From positions 2,046,001-2,110,000 of the forward strand of contig QYRS01000008.1 of assembly GCA_006503535.1 (NCBI GenBank): a stretch of 64,000 bases of DNA, written 5' to 3'. The position numbers and the translations under genes are program-made. This DNA is from Arthrinium phaeospermum (lineage: Eukaryota; Ascomycota; Sordariomycetes; Amphisphaeriales; Apiosporaceae). Shown here one piece after another: positions 10,568 through 24,600 of this stretch (the first letter of the stretch is position 1; every line of letters starts with the position of its first letter). The notes below the pieces were generated by a model that worked only from the letters and a program-made list of their open reading frames with translations, did not search any database and was not told the DNA's origin.

Positions 10568-13500
10568 TCACCTCCGAGAGTCTTCAGAGCCGATATCGCG
10601 CTCGACCATCTCGACGGCGCCGAGGCTGGGGTAGCGCTTGGCAAAGTCCTGCATGTAATCGTCCCTCTCCTGGGGCGTCATGTCCGGCGGTTGGCCGGGC
10701 ATGTCGATACCGATGAGTTGCTCCGATGAGATGCGGGGGCGCGGCGCCCCACTACCTGATGGCCGATGTTTGGAGGGCGATTTGCGCCCGCTGCTACCCG
10801 TAGGTAGGCTGTTAAGATGTGTCGGTTTCGGCGGCGCGCTGGGCTTCGTAGACGTCGGTACCAAAGGCCGAGCAGCGGACGACGCAGGGCTCTCCGAGCC
10901 AGCAGTGCTGGGCGTTGGCACGGAATTAGCGTGCCGCGCCCGCGCCATGGCATCAGAGGAGCTGGTGTTGACAGGTTTCACCGGTGGCGCCGTTCGTCCC
11001 CCCGTTGTCGCGCCGCCGATGTTCGTCGGCTTCGGCGGGAGTTCCGGCAGCGACTTCTCGCGGCCCGCTGCTTGTTGTTGTTGGGTGTCGGTGAACCTCC
11101 CGTACCCTTCGGCAGTCTTGGGGGGCGGCGCGACCTTCTGGCTTTCCTCGAGGAGATTCTGGACCCTGTTCTGTATGCTCACGGCGCGCGACACGCCGCC
11201 AATGCTCTTGGGCAGTGGTGCCGAGGCCGCGCCACTGCCGCCCATCTCGCGAGCCGCCATCCGTTGCCGGTACTCAGCTGCCGCAGCTTCCACGCGCCTC
11301 TCTTCCTCCGCCAGCGCCTGGGCCTCGAGATCCCGGCGTTGCTCTGGCGTGAGCTCTTCTTGATCGCCCAGCATGCGCCCATCGTCACTCCTGCCGTCCG
11401 TAGCTTCCGATCCCGCGATCGGGGTGAGTGGCATGTTCAGGTCGCGCCGCTCCTGGTCCCTTAAAGGAGATGGCGTACGAGTAGGCTGGAAAGAGTCCTT
11501 CGCTTCAAACCGCTTGAACGCATCGCCAAACTTTCCGGCGAAGATGTTCTTCCCTGACAAAGATCCAATACTCGAGTTTCGCTTCCCGTGCTTGCTGGCC
11601 TTTTCTTTCTTTCTGTTATCCGACTCCTCCAAGGACCGTAAGAAATCCACGTTTGACTCAATAGCGGCGTCTTCTTGCGGCTCTAACGACGGGGACGGCT
11701 TGTTTTCGAATGGCATGGATTGCAAACCAGGAGATCGCATCGGCTTAGGCGCGGATTCCTTTTCACGCAGGTAGTCCAGGTTCGATTCCAGGTAGGTGCT
11801 CGCCGGTCTTTGCCGGCCAACCAACGAGTTTGTCTTGGAGAGAGGCTCCATGAAGTCAGCACTTGGACGTCCTCCTTCCAGTGACGGCCTGGAAGAGGAG
11901 GGCTGTCTTGCATGCAGTGCTGGCGATTGGAAAGAGTGTATCCTCTGTGTTGCCATGGGTCGCGAACCTGTGTCTGCTCGCAGGTTTTGACTAGGCGTTG
12001 CCGGCTGCCTTGGTACACTCGACGATCTGGCATCGTCGGAAGATGGGAATCGGTAAATTGGGGGATAATCTCTTATAGGCATATCGATTTGCGGCGGGGT
12101 ACCAGTCATGGTCCCTGTCGAAACGTATCCCGCATTTGGCCGAGAAGGAGGAGATTGGACAGGTGCTAACGGAGGAGAAGCGATGGCTTGCAGTTCAGGG
12201 TTGTTGTTGATGATAGCTGAGGCACGGCTCATCTGTCCGGCCGGCTTGGGAGGAGCAGCGGTAGGCTTGTTCGAAGATCCGAGGGGCGACGAGGTCCTAT
12301 TCAAGTCGTTTGCCGCAGCCATAGATTTCACCCGGCTTTGCGCTGCTGCTGCGCTAGCCGCAGCAGCAGGCTTCGCAAAGGCCTCATCTGCCAGCGTTTC
12401 CGCCACGGGCCCAGGTGATGTTGGACTGTCGAAGTTAAACTTGGAGCCTTGATCGTGCAGAAGCGAAAACTGGTCGAGCGAGGGGAACCTAGCAGCTATC
12501 TCGTCCACGTTGGGCTGTTTCGCTGCGGGTGCGCTTGCATCGAGAGCAGCGAAGGGGTCACCACTCGTCACCCGCATGGGCGAAGGACTTGGCTTCGGGG
12601 CCGCCTGTTGTGATGGTGGAGGCTGATTCGAGGCAGCCGGCAGTCTACCACGCCGCATGGGTGCGACTTCGGGTATTACTTGCTGTTGTTGTGGCGGCGG
12701 AGCAAAAACAGCGCCGACCACAGGAGTACGCTTGCCTGCTGGGTCTGGCAGCGGTGCGTTTGATTTAGTAGAATCTGATTGTGGGCGCGTAGCATATATC
12801 TGCACATGGTAAGTAAGCGCATGCGACGCAGGCAGTATTGGGGTATACGTACATCTGGTATGGGGACCTCGAGGCCTTGCATGCGGCAGCCTTCCTTCAA
12901 AACTTGGTATACGTTTGGTCTGCCTTGCTGGTGTTCGCGCAACATGGAGGCTGTTATTGCCCATTAGTGATTTGGCCGGTATTATTTATAACAGGGGCGG
13001 GCGTGTTACCAATGAGGTGCTTTAGTCGATCAGAAAACACCGGGTAGCTAGGGAATTTGAAGCTGGCGTTGAGAATAGCGAGCTGCCCTTGGTCCTCGAA
13101 AGGGGTCGTGTAGTAGCAGAGCTTGTAAAGGAGGACGCCAAGAGCCCATATATCCGATTTCTCGTCTATTGGCTGTTTCCGGTAGACGTCCACCATCTCC
13201 GGGCTGCGGTATTGTAATGTTGTGTGCCTCTGGACATCTTCGTCCATGAGCCGGCACTCGACGACGGTCTGCGGCGCCGGTTTCGGGACGGCTGCCGAGC
13301 CGAAATCGCAAAGCTTGAATTTCCGCCGGTTGCCAATCATGGTGATCAGCACGTTCTCGACCTTGAGATCACGATGCAGTAGCGGCGGCTTGAGATAATG
13401 CATGCAGGCGACGCCCTCGGTCACGTCGGTGAATATGTTCAGGATCTCGGGCTCGGTCAGCCGGTGCTGGAGTCGGGTATTCATGAAGTCGATCAGGCCT

Positions 13501-13919
13501 CCACCGTCGCAGAACTCCATCAGCAGAAACACTTCGTAGCCGCCCCCTTTCATTTCGGACGCATGCGAATCGATATAGGTGACGATCGGACGGTGGCCCT
13601 TGAGGCGCTTCATGGTTTCGACCTCGGTCCTCATGCCGCGCAGGGTGTCCCTATCCGGCACGGCCACCCTCTTCAGGACCGCGAGGTCGGTGCCGTCGAT
13701 CGGCCGCGGCAGCTTGACCAGGTATACATGTGCAAAACCGCCCTCGGACAGGTATTTTTGTATAACGACCCGGTGCTCGCCGACCTGGATCTTGGTGCCG
13801 GGGCTGAAGGTGCCAGCAGGTGCAGCTGGTGCTTGCATGGCCATGGGGGCGCCGTATGCAGCGTGCTGTTGGCCATGGCGAGGAGCCGCCATGGGCGCCG
13901 CGTTTCCATATGATGCCAT
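10568..13919 (-). CDS. Ark1/Prk1/AAK1-family endocytic actin kinase
   Basis: Exons 13919..13010, 12950..12853 and 12799..10568 encode 1079 residues. A Ser/Thr kinase domain at about residues 48-330 has the glycine loop LSEGGFAHVY, the catalytic HRDLKVENVL, DFGSA and the RSPEM segment. This atypical loop and the Numb-associated-kinase pattern identify the Ark1/Prk1/GAK/AAK1 group. In yeast these kinases phosphorylate coat and actin regulators at cortical patches to end endocytic actin assembly. The remaining 700 residues are low-complexity. They include SLPELPPKP, a candidate SH3 ligand like the Abp1-binding site of yeast Ark1/Prk1, and a basic stretch SGRKSPSKHRPSG near the C-terminus. Both introns have GTAACA or GTACGT donors and CAG acceptors in matching phase. 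Confidence 0.9.
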
Positions 13920-16285
13920 GACTGCTGGCCCCTTTCCGGATCGCTTCGTGGATTGTTTCGTGCTCGTCGCGCGGTCGAATTCGGACTCCCAGCGGCAGCA
14001 AAAAAGAATGCGGTGCTGAGGTGTGGGAGTATCAAGTGTTCGCTGCTCAGCGTACGCTGGGGAATGTAGGAGCGAGGCGCGGCCCCAGTTGTTGGCACAG
14101 GGGGGGCAGAGAGTGGGAGGGTGGGTGTGAGGAGAGAGAGAGATTGGGGGCGATTGGCCTGCGAATTACGGCATTGAAAGTGGTTTCGAACTCGGTCGGT
14201 TGATTACATCGAAGGGGGCATCATTGATGGAAAAAATGCACGTAAAGCTGAACAAGAAGGCGCATGCAAGAAAGATGCTTGGTCGTCAAGGTTACCGACT
14301 TGGTTGGTAACAGACCGTGGCAGTGGGATTGTTTAATGCTGCCTACCTACCATACGTACAAGGCAATTAACATGCTTGTACCTTGTCCGTCCGCCTGAAT
14401 CTGAGAGTTCATTATCCGAAGGGGGGGTCCAGCGAGGGGCTGTCAGCAGCTGGCCGCCACTGATAAGATAACCCAGCCGTGCTTAAGTGCTTAAAAGCTA
14501 ACATTAAGCAACTCCTGACCGACTTCTCCTGACCTCCTGAGAGGGTCCCATGGGAGGGGCAGAGGGGTCAAGGGGTCTGTAGAGAGGCACGCACAATCAA
14601 ATGAACGGGACAACATGGCTTCTACGGCTGATTCTCTGCTCGCTCTGCAGCCTAGAATCCAGGATTTGCGATGGCGGAGCAACAGGCAGTAGATCTTCCA
14701 TCTCAATGTTCCCTTGAATGGGGAGAGGACAGAACCAAATGACGTCAAATGGTTCACTCAATCAACATCCAAATTACCCCCGATGAACCGTCACCTCAGC
14801 CCTCCGCCAATCATTGTAACAGGGTCTTTTATCCCACCTTGGGCACTGCAAGGTACGTATCCGTCACGTGATAACCCTGTGCAAATCCAGGGGTCCAGCG
14901 CAGAGCACCACGTATTCACAGAGGTGTTGCATGGCCAATCATGGCAGGATAATTATGGGCTTTCTCTGGTTTCTACTCTTTTTTTATTTCGGCTCGTTGG
15001 GAACGACGGTTTATACCCAGAAGTCCCCCGCCGGCACTCCCAGGCAGCAGCCGCCGCAGCCAGGCAACTATTAATTTCCAAAAACCGACAGGAGCCTCTG
15101 TGAGCATGAGGTTGAGCCTTCATTGGTATATCCAGTTCCAATCGCTTTTCCCGGCCAACACTTGGAGACGATGTCGTAATACATATACGTGGACGCATGT
15201 GGTTTGAAGATCCGACTTTGGTTGACGGGGAACTTTGCATATGCGTGATGAGTGTCTTTGCATGCCTTGGCACTCAATGCAGAGATATTCTGCTTCTGCT
15301 GTGAGAGGGGTCCTCGAGATCTGCGTGGATGGCATTGGCACCGACGGCTTCGGACTGCAATGTGAGTTAAACTCAGAATGCTAATACTGTTGAGCTGGAT
15401 TACATTGGTGGTAGACGAGTAGATATACAGAGCAAAAACGATTAGAGTAATGCCGAGACAATTTTGGACATTAGGCTTACATGCATTCTTGCTATATTCA
15501 CTTTCCAATCATTATTATTGGTATCTCTGCCTGGCCACGTGCAGTGAGTGAAGGCGCCCAGGGCTGAAGAACTGACCCCCTCAGGACAGTAGTGTTCTCC
15601 GCTGCACTCGATTGGTGATAAGTAATGGGACGCAAAGACCTGGTTTGGTCAGAAGGCTATTCGTCTCCGCTCTTGGAAACCCAACCAGTCGGGCAGACTG
15701 TCGCTAGCATTGCGAGTAGTGCCTCGTGAACTAGTTGATGCCAGGAGAGGCAAGTGCTTGCCAATCCCGTCGCTGTTAAAGGTCAATCTAAAACCTGACG
15801 AGACATTCCCTAGCCAGCTATTTGATGCAGATATCCCGCGGCGGCAAATCTCGATGGCAACGATTGGGCTACTGTGGATGATCATATACTGACCCCTATC
15901 GACTGTCGAACCGTCCACGGCCGGGATGCTTCCACGGTTAGGGCTTTAGGGCTATATACTGGGACATGGTGTCCGCGACACTCGCGTACTATAGAATCGA
16001 ACTGTATGTAGCATTGCCACTGAAAAGGAGTAGAGGCAGACACATGTGAACAAATTGGGTTGTAGTAATGAACTTTGTTTGTGAAAATTGGTATCAAAAT
16101 AACTAAAGTCTATGCGACCCGCTAGACATTATACAGTAGTAGTATCGCTCTCATCCCAAACTAGTAAAACATCATCATGTGTGAAGAATTAGGTTGTTCT
16201 GTGCACCAGCACACCCACACTCCCACGAATCATTCCCTTCGTAAAACTCCTCACGAACTCCGACCAAACGACAAGCCAGTCTGCT
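13920..16285. other. Kinase upstream region and permease 3' flank, no gene seen
   Basis: The 2.4-kb gap carries the promoter of the actin kinase at its left end, with a GAGAGAGAGAGA tract near 14130-14142. The rest has only short frames with no membrane, motif or composition signal. No RNA gene was recognised. Confidence 0.45.
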
Positions 16286-17976
16286 CTAGAACAAGGCGTG
16301 GAAGATGCGGGAGTACCAAGCACCCTTGCGCATCTCCTCCTGCTCGTCCATATCCTCGGGGTTAAGCAGGCGGGCGCCCGACATGAGGTCCATGTCCTGG
16401 ACCTTGACGTACAGGGACCAGTCGCCCGACTTGATCTTCCAGCCGAGGGTAAGGAGCAATACGATGGGAAGGGCCATGTACGCTTGCATAAAGTCGACGA
16501 TGTTGGGGGTGGCAGTGGGGCTAGGGTAGAGGGCATTGTAGAAAGTGGCGAGCAGGCAAATGATGTTGAGAAACAGGCCAAAGACGGAGCCCCAGACGCC
16601 AAAGGGGGGTCGGTAAGGGATCTGCTTCAGGTTGAAGCCCTGGGACTTCCATGCGTACTCGAAGCGGATATGGGTGGCGCAAATGGAGCCCCAGACGAAG
16701 AAGAAGGACAGACCGGTGAGCGAAAGCAGCCAGTTGAAGATAGTCGTACCCTGAGGGGCCAGGCCAATGTAGGCAAGGAGACCAAAGGCGAGCTGGAGAG
16801 CGATACAGTAGAGAGGGCGGCCGGATTTGTCAACGTAGGAGAAGAAGGTGGGGGCCATCTTGCGGGTAGCCATAGCCTGAATGGTACGGGTAGAGCCGAA
16901 GGTGCAAGAGTTGGCGACACTAATGACCGAGACAGTGATGACGGCATTGAAAATGGAGGGAAGGACCTTGATACCAGCATCCTGGATGGCCAGGACGAAG
17001 GGCGAAGCCTTGGAGTTGGCACCGGAGGAGTTGAGAAGACGATCGTCGTTGTAGGGCAGGATCAGGCCGAGGATGAAGAGGTTGACGACGTAGAAGACGA
17101 AGATACGGAAGAAGACCTGCTTGGCAGCACGGGGGATGGCCTTGCGGGGGTTCTCGGACTCGGCAGCAGCCAGACCGACCAGCTCAGTACCACCGAAGGC
17201 GAACGCAGCGACGACAAAGACGGCACAGAAACCGTTGAAGCCGTTGTGGAAAGCACCGGGGTTGGACCAGTACTTGGCGCCGATGTAGCCCTGGTCGCCG
17301 ACACCACCGCAGTTGATGACGATTCCGAGGATGATGAAACCGACACAGGCGCAAATCTTGACCATGGAGAGGACGAACTCGACTTCACCGTATCCCTTGA
17401 TACCAAAGACCTGGATAATAGTAAGGACGACTAGGAAGACAGTGACCCAGACACCCATGCTGATAGATTCGCTCCAGAATTTGATGGTGATACTCGCGGC
17501 GATGAGTTCGAAGGGTAGGACGGTAAGCCAGGCAATAGCGTAGTCCCAGCCCATAGCAAAACCCCACGAAGGGTCGAGGAAGCGGACGACATAGGTATAG
17601 AAGGCACCGTTGACAGGGTAGAGGACAGACAGTTCGGCCAAGGCTTGCATGGTGAACAACAGCATGACACCGACGATCATGTAACCGATGATCTAGCAGA
17701 TCCGGGGTCAGTTGGAGTCACCAGGTTATGTAAGGGGCGGCAGAAACATACCAAGGCAGCGGGACCACCCTTGCTGAGAGCACCACCGGAACCAATGAAG
17801 AGACCAGCACCGATGGCACCACCAATGGCGATCATCTGCATGTGGCGACCCTTGAGATCCTTCTTCAGAGCGTCCGACTTGACAATGCCGACCTCTTCAT
17901 CGTGAACCTCCCGGGTGGAGGCGCTGTAGGCGCCCGGGCCGGAGCCCTTTGCCTCATTCTTGTCGTAGTCGGACAT
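16286..17976 (-). CDS. General amino-acid permease (YAT/AAT family)
   Basis: Exons 17976..17752 and 17692..16286 encode 543 residues. After a 45-residue cytosolic N-terminus, the first span has [16 protein letters not shown], the substrate-backbone-binding motif of APC-superfamily permeases. [20 protein letters not shown], another family signature, follows in the middle. About twelve spans are present. The C-terminus after [15 protein letters not shown] is short and cytosolic, as in Gap1-like proteins. The gene takes up amino acids at the plasma membrane; breadth of substrate is not readable. Codons are strongly biased to C-ending forms, suggesting high expression, and this bias creates a 378-codon antisense frame at 16298-17434 that is not a gene. 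Lysines in the N-terminal tail ([12 protein letters not shown]) are possible ubiquitin sites, by analogy only. Confidence 0.9.
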
Positions 17977-20900
17977 TGTGCTCAGCCTGGTAGTTGCTGT
18001 TGGAAAGTGAGTGTTGATGAGGATGAGGATGAGGAAAAGATGTGAATCAGGGCGGGAATTGCCCTCGACTATATACTGATGCCGGGAGGGCAACTGGATG
18101 TGCACCTGCATACTCCATACTGACTACTTCCTTAGTAGCATATGGGGTAAGTACAGTAACAGGTGGCCTGGACCAGAATAGACGTTGTGTGCCATAGACA
18201 GAGGGGCACTTGAACACACGATCCAACGTGGCGATACGACGCTGATTGGATAGCCAGTATAGGGTATAATCTCATAGGCTAGTCAGGCATATGGCCGGAT
18301 ACTTGGGTCTATCCAAGCTGGACAGAATAGTCTCGAGCTAGGGGCTGGGGTAGTCTCAGATAGCCACCCCTGTCTACTGAAGCTGGCAGTCGAGACCACG
18401 GGCGGCGAACCAGGGCGGTGGATTCCAAAGCCCGCCGCGCACTCGTAGTATTGTATAGACCAGGCAAAAGAGAAAGATAGGTGGCATTCTGGCCAGTCAC
18501 ACACAAGCCCTTACTCTGTTACTGGAACAAGGCTATCCGCCATCCGCCATCCTGCGTCATGACGGGCAGGAAGAGCTTTGTATGTATTCCAGGCCCCTCG
18601 CAAAAGCGCGCAGTCAGTCAGTCAGTCCCAAGTCAGGTCGTCGTTGTCGAGCCGAGCTTGCTTGCGTCGAAAGCCAATGCTTGACAAGCATCTGCCAATG
18701 AGGGGTTCGCCCGAGAGTCCGCATCGGGCAATAGCACCGCTGCAACAAGATAGTATACAGATGGGGGAGATTTGCCCAGTGCGTCTGATTGGGGGATGCC
18801 TACTCTATGTTCCGGGTCCGAGGCCTCGACAGTCCCTGTATCCGCTTTCGAGAGACATTGGCTTCGGCCAAATTCTTCCCCATACTAACCGGATGTCTCC
18901 TAGTTCACTGATAAGCTTCATTGGCACTAAGGGAAGACAGTTACCCTTTCCGCGCCTCTCTTCTCTGGGAGTCTGGGAGAGTCGGATAGACTTTGATAGT
19001 CTTGTCGGAACTTTACGTCAAAAATGGGCCTCGGATGATCTTTTCCAGTAAGAAAGGCATGTCTGCCGTAAGAGTAAATCTCACAGGGCAATGTGCGGGC
19101 CTGAAAAAAGTACTTTGTATCCATTGCGGGTGGTAATGAAGTCAGCAGTCAGTCTGGAGCAAACGAGGGTGGTGGGTAAGGTGGTGGATACATGCAAGAT
19201 CCAAGGGCATCTTGCTCCAGACTGTCGGTAGAGGGGAAGGTGTTCTAGACCTCTCAGCTGTCTTGACTCTTGAGTGGTGGTTGCCAGAATAGTCGACATT
19301 GGCACGCGACTGCCAGTTTAAGCTCATTAACCTAATCGTCAGCCTCCAACGTGCTTTCCTCATTCAGGCTTCTGCATCCGATCCTCGCTTACTTCGAGGC
19401 ATCCCAATTTCCAAAACAACGTGGTCGTTACAGGTGCGCCATCGTTTTAGTGCCAGCCTCAACTTCGGAATCCGGATATCGCAACCACTTTCCAAGACCA
19501 GGAAGCATATCTTACGGCTGGGCTGACTATGGAAAACCCGAGAAACGCCACCATTCAGATAGATGAGGCGTTATCTTGGTGGCTATGGCAATAATGGCAT
19601 AGCACGGCAAGCACGCACCACCACTTTATCAGCCCGGAGCACACTTCCCAGATTTGCTTCAACATTGATGATGCTCATCACCTCTGCTGCGCGGAGCAAT
19701 TGATTGCTTTGGCGTGGCGACTATCGTTTATTGTTATCTCCAAGCTGATTCCTACAAGTCTCGCTTGGGTATCTCGATGCTGTTGGCTGGCCTTCAGTAA
19801 CAAGGACTCCCAAAAACTGCCACCTATCCTCACATCACGTCAGTACCGATGTCGCAAGACTGCGTCTGTACAAAACCCGCATGCGCATGAAGCTGAATCC
19901 CTAGCGGCACGAACCGAAGCGGTCAAACCACCTGCAGATGGCTTACCCCAGCTTTGGACTTGCAGGAACAAGCTTCCGGGCCCTGATCTTGCTAATGCTC
20001 TGGAGACAAGCCTGGGCTCGTGACAAGTTTCTATGAGAGCCCGTCCACCAAGTCGCCGCTACGTGGCAATGCCCATCCTCTTTCCTGGTTTCTATTACTT
20101 GAGAATATATTCCCCAGGTTCACGGACTCGTTTTCGAGAGAGCTATTACATAAAATTATATTCCCCAGACTCTCGGAGTCGACTTTCCAGTTGGATCCAG
20201 ATCCCTTAGTTACGGAGCTACTGTCGCGCGGTGCACGGAGTGGGCTGACAGCGCGCCCAATGGCAGGCTGCGAGTCATAGCCCTAGAAATGAAGCTTGTT
20301 TTGGCGCGCAAGAATAACGCCGAGTCATTGCCCCCAGCGGCCCAGCCCAGTTCTGTTACCCTTTCGAGGTCTGCTCTGGATGCGCTCAAATCGCCGCACC
20401 GAGAGGTCGAGCGGTTCCCTATCTTGAATTCGGCGCGACCGAACCGGCACTCGAGGAGTCTCGACAATCGAATGGCTCGAGAAAAGAACGATGGACGCCT
20501 TCTCCTGGTCGTAGCTTATTGTTGCCACTTCCCCAATCGTTATTGCTACGTGCTAATTAAGTCTTAGGGGATAGTTTTGCGCTGCTTGTCACGTTGTGAT
20601 CGCGCATAGTCTCCGCTAATGAGACGGCCCACCCCCAGGTCCATGGCGTTGGGATTGTAAGTGGTTCAGGGCCAGTTCCCACGGACCAGCAAATGTCCTG
20701 CTTTGCCCTTTCCTTTACCGACGACCCTGGGACTCAATCCATTACGTTCGATCACTACGGTATAAGCTATGTTATCTGCGACTAGCCACATGAGAAGGGG
20801 TAACCCAGCCGGCGACTTTGGGAGAAGCCGCCCGCGCATCGTAAGCGCCAAATTAACCTGTCTGGACCATTTCCCCCAGAGTCGAGTGTTCCTTCAACCA

Positions 20901-21619
20901 CTCAAAGCACTTGGAGAGCTGCCGCGTCACTACTTGTATGTTCATGGGAGTTGCTGTTGGGGAGTACAGCTGAAACTTGGTACATTATCATTCAGCTACT
21001 GTATAACCGCTTGCCTCTTCTGGGTGATAGCTTCCGATAAGGGGCCAGAAACAGCTGACCATAGATCGGGGGATCATGAAACTCGCCGTATAAGTCGATC
21101 TACAGTAAGTCATGATCTATCTATATCGCGGCTGCGTTCATACAACGTAATTTTAGCTCGTTGAACTTGTGTTCCTTCACATGATAGCCCGAGGCTGCTG
21201 CTCATCTTATTTATGGTAGTATCCTAATTTGGCAGCAGCTAGGTCCTTGCGACTATCTGTAATCACTATTGACTGGCATCATGGATGATATGCAATACTG
21301 CGGCATGAACGCAAAACTTTGGTGGAGTTGCTTAAGATGACCATCATGTCAGTATGCTCAGGGGAAGCTAGAGCTTTTGTCCTGCCATGTGCCCGTTGCC
21401 ATTAGATATTTCTCTCGTACCGACATCTCGGAACATGCCTTTCTCTGCGTTGGTAACAAGGACTAGGACTGGTTATGGAGATCTTGAAGAGGCGAGAGGA
21501 GAGAGAACAAGATACGACCATAGCAAGCATCATCCTCCGATCTCCCCATCTGACCGAGATCCCGGCCCTGTCACCATTTACGTACAAATTAAAAACCCAT
21601 TAGAGTCCCTCCACCCCTT
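17977..21619. promoter_or_regulatory. Permease upstream region and TTI1 3' flank
   Basis: This is 3.6 kb without a convincing gene. AGATAG occurs at 18358-18363 and 18475-18480, and a further TGATAG lies near 18993. These match HGATAR, the site of the nitrogen regulator AreA/NIT2, and lie 380-1020 bp upstream of the permease start. Nitrogen control of an amino-acid permease would be usual, but the sites are short and the link is inference. The remainder shows no repeats or RNA genes that I can recognise. Confidence 0.3.
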
Positions 21620-24600
21620 TCAAACTTCCACAAACCGAATCCCACCGACATCGTCAGGGCGTTGTCGAGGAATCCTCATCTGCTGCTGCGCCGCCGCCGT
21701 TACCTTCGTACTACCACTGCGTCGACTGTACTCGTAAAGCGCCAACCAGACCGCATCCGCATTAACCGCCTCAAGCGCCTCGCGCGCCCCGACAACGGAC
21801 GCGGCAGAAGAAGAGGGAGAGACCAAACTCTCGAGGAGCAGGTCGAGGATCTGCTCGAAGATGGCATCCTCGATGCGCACAAACGAGACGAGGGCGACCA
21901 GCATGTCCTGCACGGCGGTCCAGATCTGGGCGACCTGCGTGAACCCGCTGACGCCTGCCGGCGGGGACGTGGACGGGACCATATAAGAAGAGGAGGCGTT
22001 GTTGCTGTTACTGGCATCCTTGACGCCGGCCGACTCGCGCAGGTTGAACAGAGAAGAAGGCGAAGAGGAAGAAGATGCGTTATTGCCCAGCTCGCCGCCG
22101 GTCGTTCGAATGGGGAACTTGATTGTCCCAGCCGTCCCAAACGAAGAGGATTTCCCATTACTTCCGCCTCCGCCAGTCTTGCGATTATGATTCTGGTAAT
22201 TAGCCTTGGTCTTGGCGCACCACTTCCCCAGACCATTCCACCACTCCGTCTTGACGCGCGAGCCGACGAAGTCGCCGGCGCTGGCGAAGAGCGCCGCGAG
22301 CGCGCGGCAGGCCGCCGTGACGACGAAGGGCTCGCCGTCGTAGAGGCGCGCCAGCAGGACGGGCCAGACGGCGTGGACGAGGGGCAGGAACGCGTCCTCG
22401 TCGGGCGACAGCGCGGGGCAGACGATGGCGAGGAGGTCCAGGAGCGATTTCCGCAGCGACGGGGTCGGCGAGGTGAGGTAGTGCTGCGTCAGGTCCGTGA
22501 TGCGGGTGAGGAGGGTGAAGGTCGGGGTCTTGGGCAGGGGTTTCTTCTCGACTTCCTGGCTCGGCTCGTCGTCGTCGTCTGATCCTTCTTCGCCTCCTTC
22601 TTCTCCTTCTTTGGCCTTCTCGGCCTCTGAGTCCTTCCAGGGTTTCTTGGGGTGATGTATCTCTAGTTGTTCTGAATCGTCCCCGACATCTCGTCTTCTC
22701 TTCCTGGCTTGCCGCCGGTCTAGGAACTCTTCGATGTCCCGAAGCGGCACTGGCTCCGGTCGTCTCTTGCGATGATCCAATTTTGGCCTCGACGTATCCT
22801 CTAATAGTAGTAGGTCCGATTTGGAGCCTTGAACGACAATTTCCGCAAGCACGTTGAACAGGTTTTCCACGAATAGCGGGTAGCCGTGGTAATTGTCGAG
22901 AGCAGCGAAAATAGAGTCGACAACATCACCCAAGAAAGGCACCAACTTGGGCCCGGTAAGGTTGATCATCATCTTCAGAACCTGGGTGGAGGCTGGAGAA
23001 ATGTCGAACGTATTCAGCCGTAGTGAGATTGAGTTAAGCATATAATCCACATTGTCAATGACCAGGTCTGCGACGTTGGGGTAGCCGCAAGCGGTGGCGA
23101 TGCTGTTCAGGGCAACGACGGCGTGCTCTCGCAACTGTGGCACAGCGGACCCCATGAAAGTGGCGATAGGATATAAAACATCGATCAGCTCTGGCCTGAA
23201 GTCTTTGCCCATTCGTGAAGCCGCGAACGTCGTGGTCTCCAAGGCCAGTGCTTGCACCCGCCAGTCCGTCTCGTCCACTTCGTCCGTGTCGCCTAGGATA
23301 GAGACGGAGAACGAATACAGCTCTTGCAGCAATTGCTCGTGGTCATCCCCAGAGCCGCCGCCGCCCATCGCGCTGAAGTCCAAGAACTCGTCAATGTCGG
23401 AGTTCTGGGCAAGGCCCGATCTGACGAGCTCCAGGGACAACCAGTATGACGCAACTTGACTGTTGCCTGTTGACTCGCGGACATAATCTATCATCTCTCG
23501 CGCAAGCTGTGAATGGTTCACGAACGAACCACTTGCCAGAACCAGGTTCATCAACGCCTCCCTCGTGTCCTTCTGTGTAGTTTGAGTCAGGAGCGTCGGT
23601 CGAAATGTAAGCCCGGTCTCTGAATTAGCGAGATCATTCGACGTGTGTATAAGATCGGTCGAAGACACTTCTGTAAGCTGCCCGGTGGACTTCCCCAAGG
23701 CAAGGAGCTCAATGACACTATCTCGCAAGGAGGAGGCCAGCGTAATGCTGAGCGTAGATGAATCAATCCGCAGATCGTTCATGAGGCGTTGTCCTTTCAG
23801 AAGGTTCTGGATCGCCTGCCTCTTGACGTCTTCGTCGCTAGCCTGCATGAGACGAGGCAGACTCGTGACCCAGTTGTATACAATAGTTTTGACCGTGTCC
23901 GTCAGCTCGGGATAAATACTCACGAGATCAGACAGGCTCGTGTTCAGTCCATTGCTGATGAGTGACTTGTTTTCCTCGTCGGAAGAGAGCACCATGGCCG
24001 ACTCGACGAGGATATAGGTGCAGTTTGCCAGGGACTCGTGGCACTCATCCAAAAGGGCGACGCAGAATCGCTCCAGGGCTTCCTGGACGTCAGAGAACTT
24101 ATGATTTCTCAGCTTGAGCACATTCGACAGTGCCAGTTTGATCTGGTCGGCAGTTGCTTTTAGCCACGCTGGTGTGAGCACTTTCCCCTCGGATGAGGCA
24201 TTGTCGTCTTCTTCAGACGGCTTCTTAAGCAGGCGTCTGATTTTGACGTCTCCCAGCACGCCGATGAGTACTGACTTCAAGACGGCGACGCCCTTGACTA
24301 GTACCTTCCTCGACGTCTTGAGTGCCGTGGGCGGAGTCAACAGCCGGGTCAAAGACGAGACGGTTCCGGGCAAGAATGTCGCGAGCGCTGCCGGATCCTT
24401 AAGCGACGCAAACACGGCTTCGGCACAGAGTAGGGCTTCGAGTTGGATGTCGGCTGTGTTCCCGTCGGTGCTCATGCCCAGAATGACGGTGATGGTGTGG
24501 CCCAACGACGGCAACGCATCAGTCTCCGTAAGAGATGCGGCGCCTAAAGACGTGGCCCCCGTAGCTTTGATCGTCTCTTTCAGGGCACCCAGCGTCTCCA

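Noticed and set aside
10680..11464. Frames of 215-227 codons antisense to the kinase tail
   Set aside because: They result from GC-rich low-complexity sequence in the real gene.
16298..17434. 378-codon plus-strand frame
   Set aside because: It lies antisense to the amino-acid permease. Its acidic, glycine-rich sequence is what C-ending codon bias produces on the opposite strand.
21662..22582. 306-codon plus-strand frame antisense to TTI1
   Set aside because: It is an arginine- and glutamate-rich shadow of the TTI1 C-terminal region with no domain.
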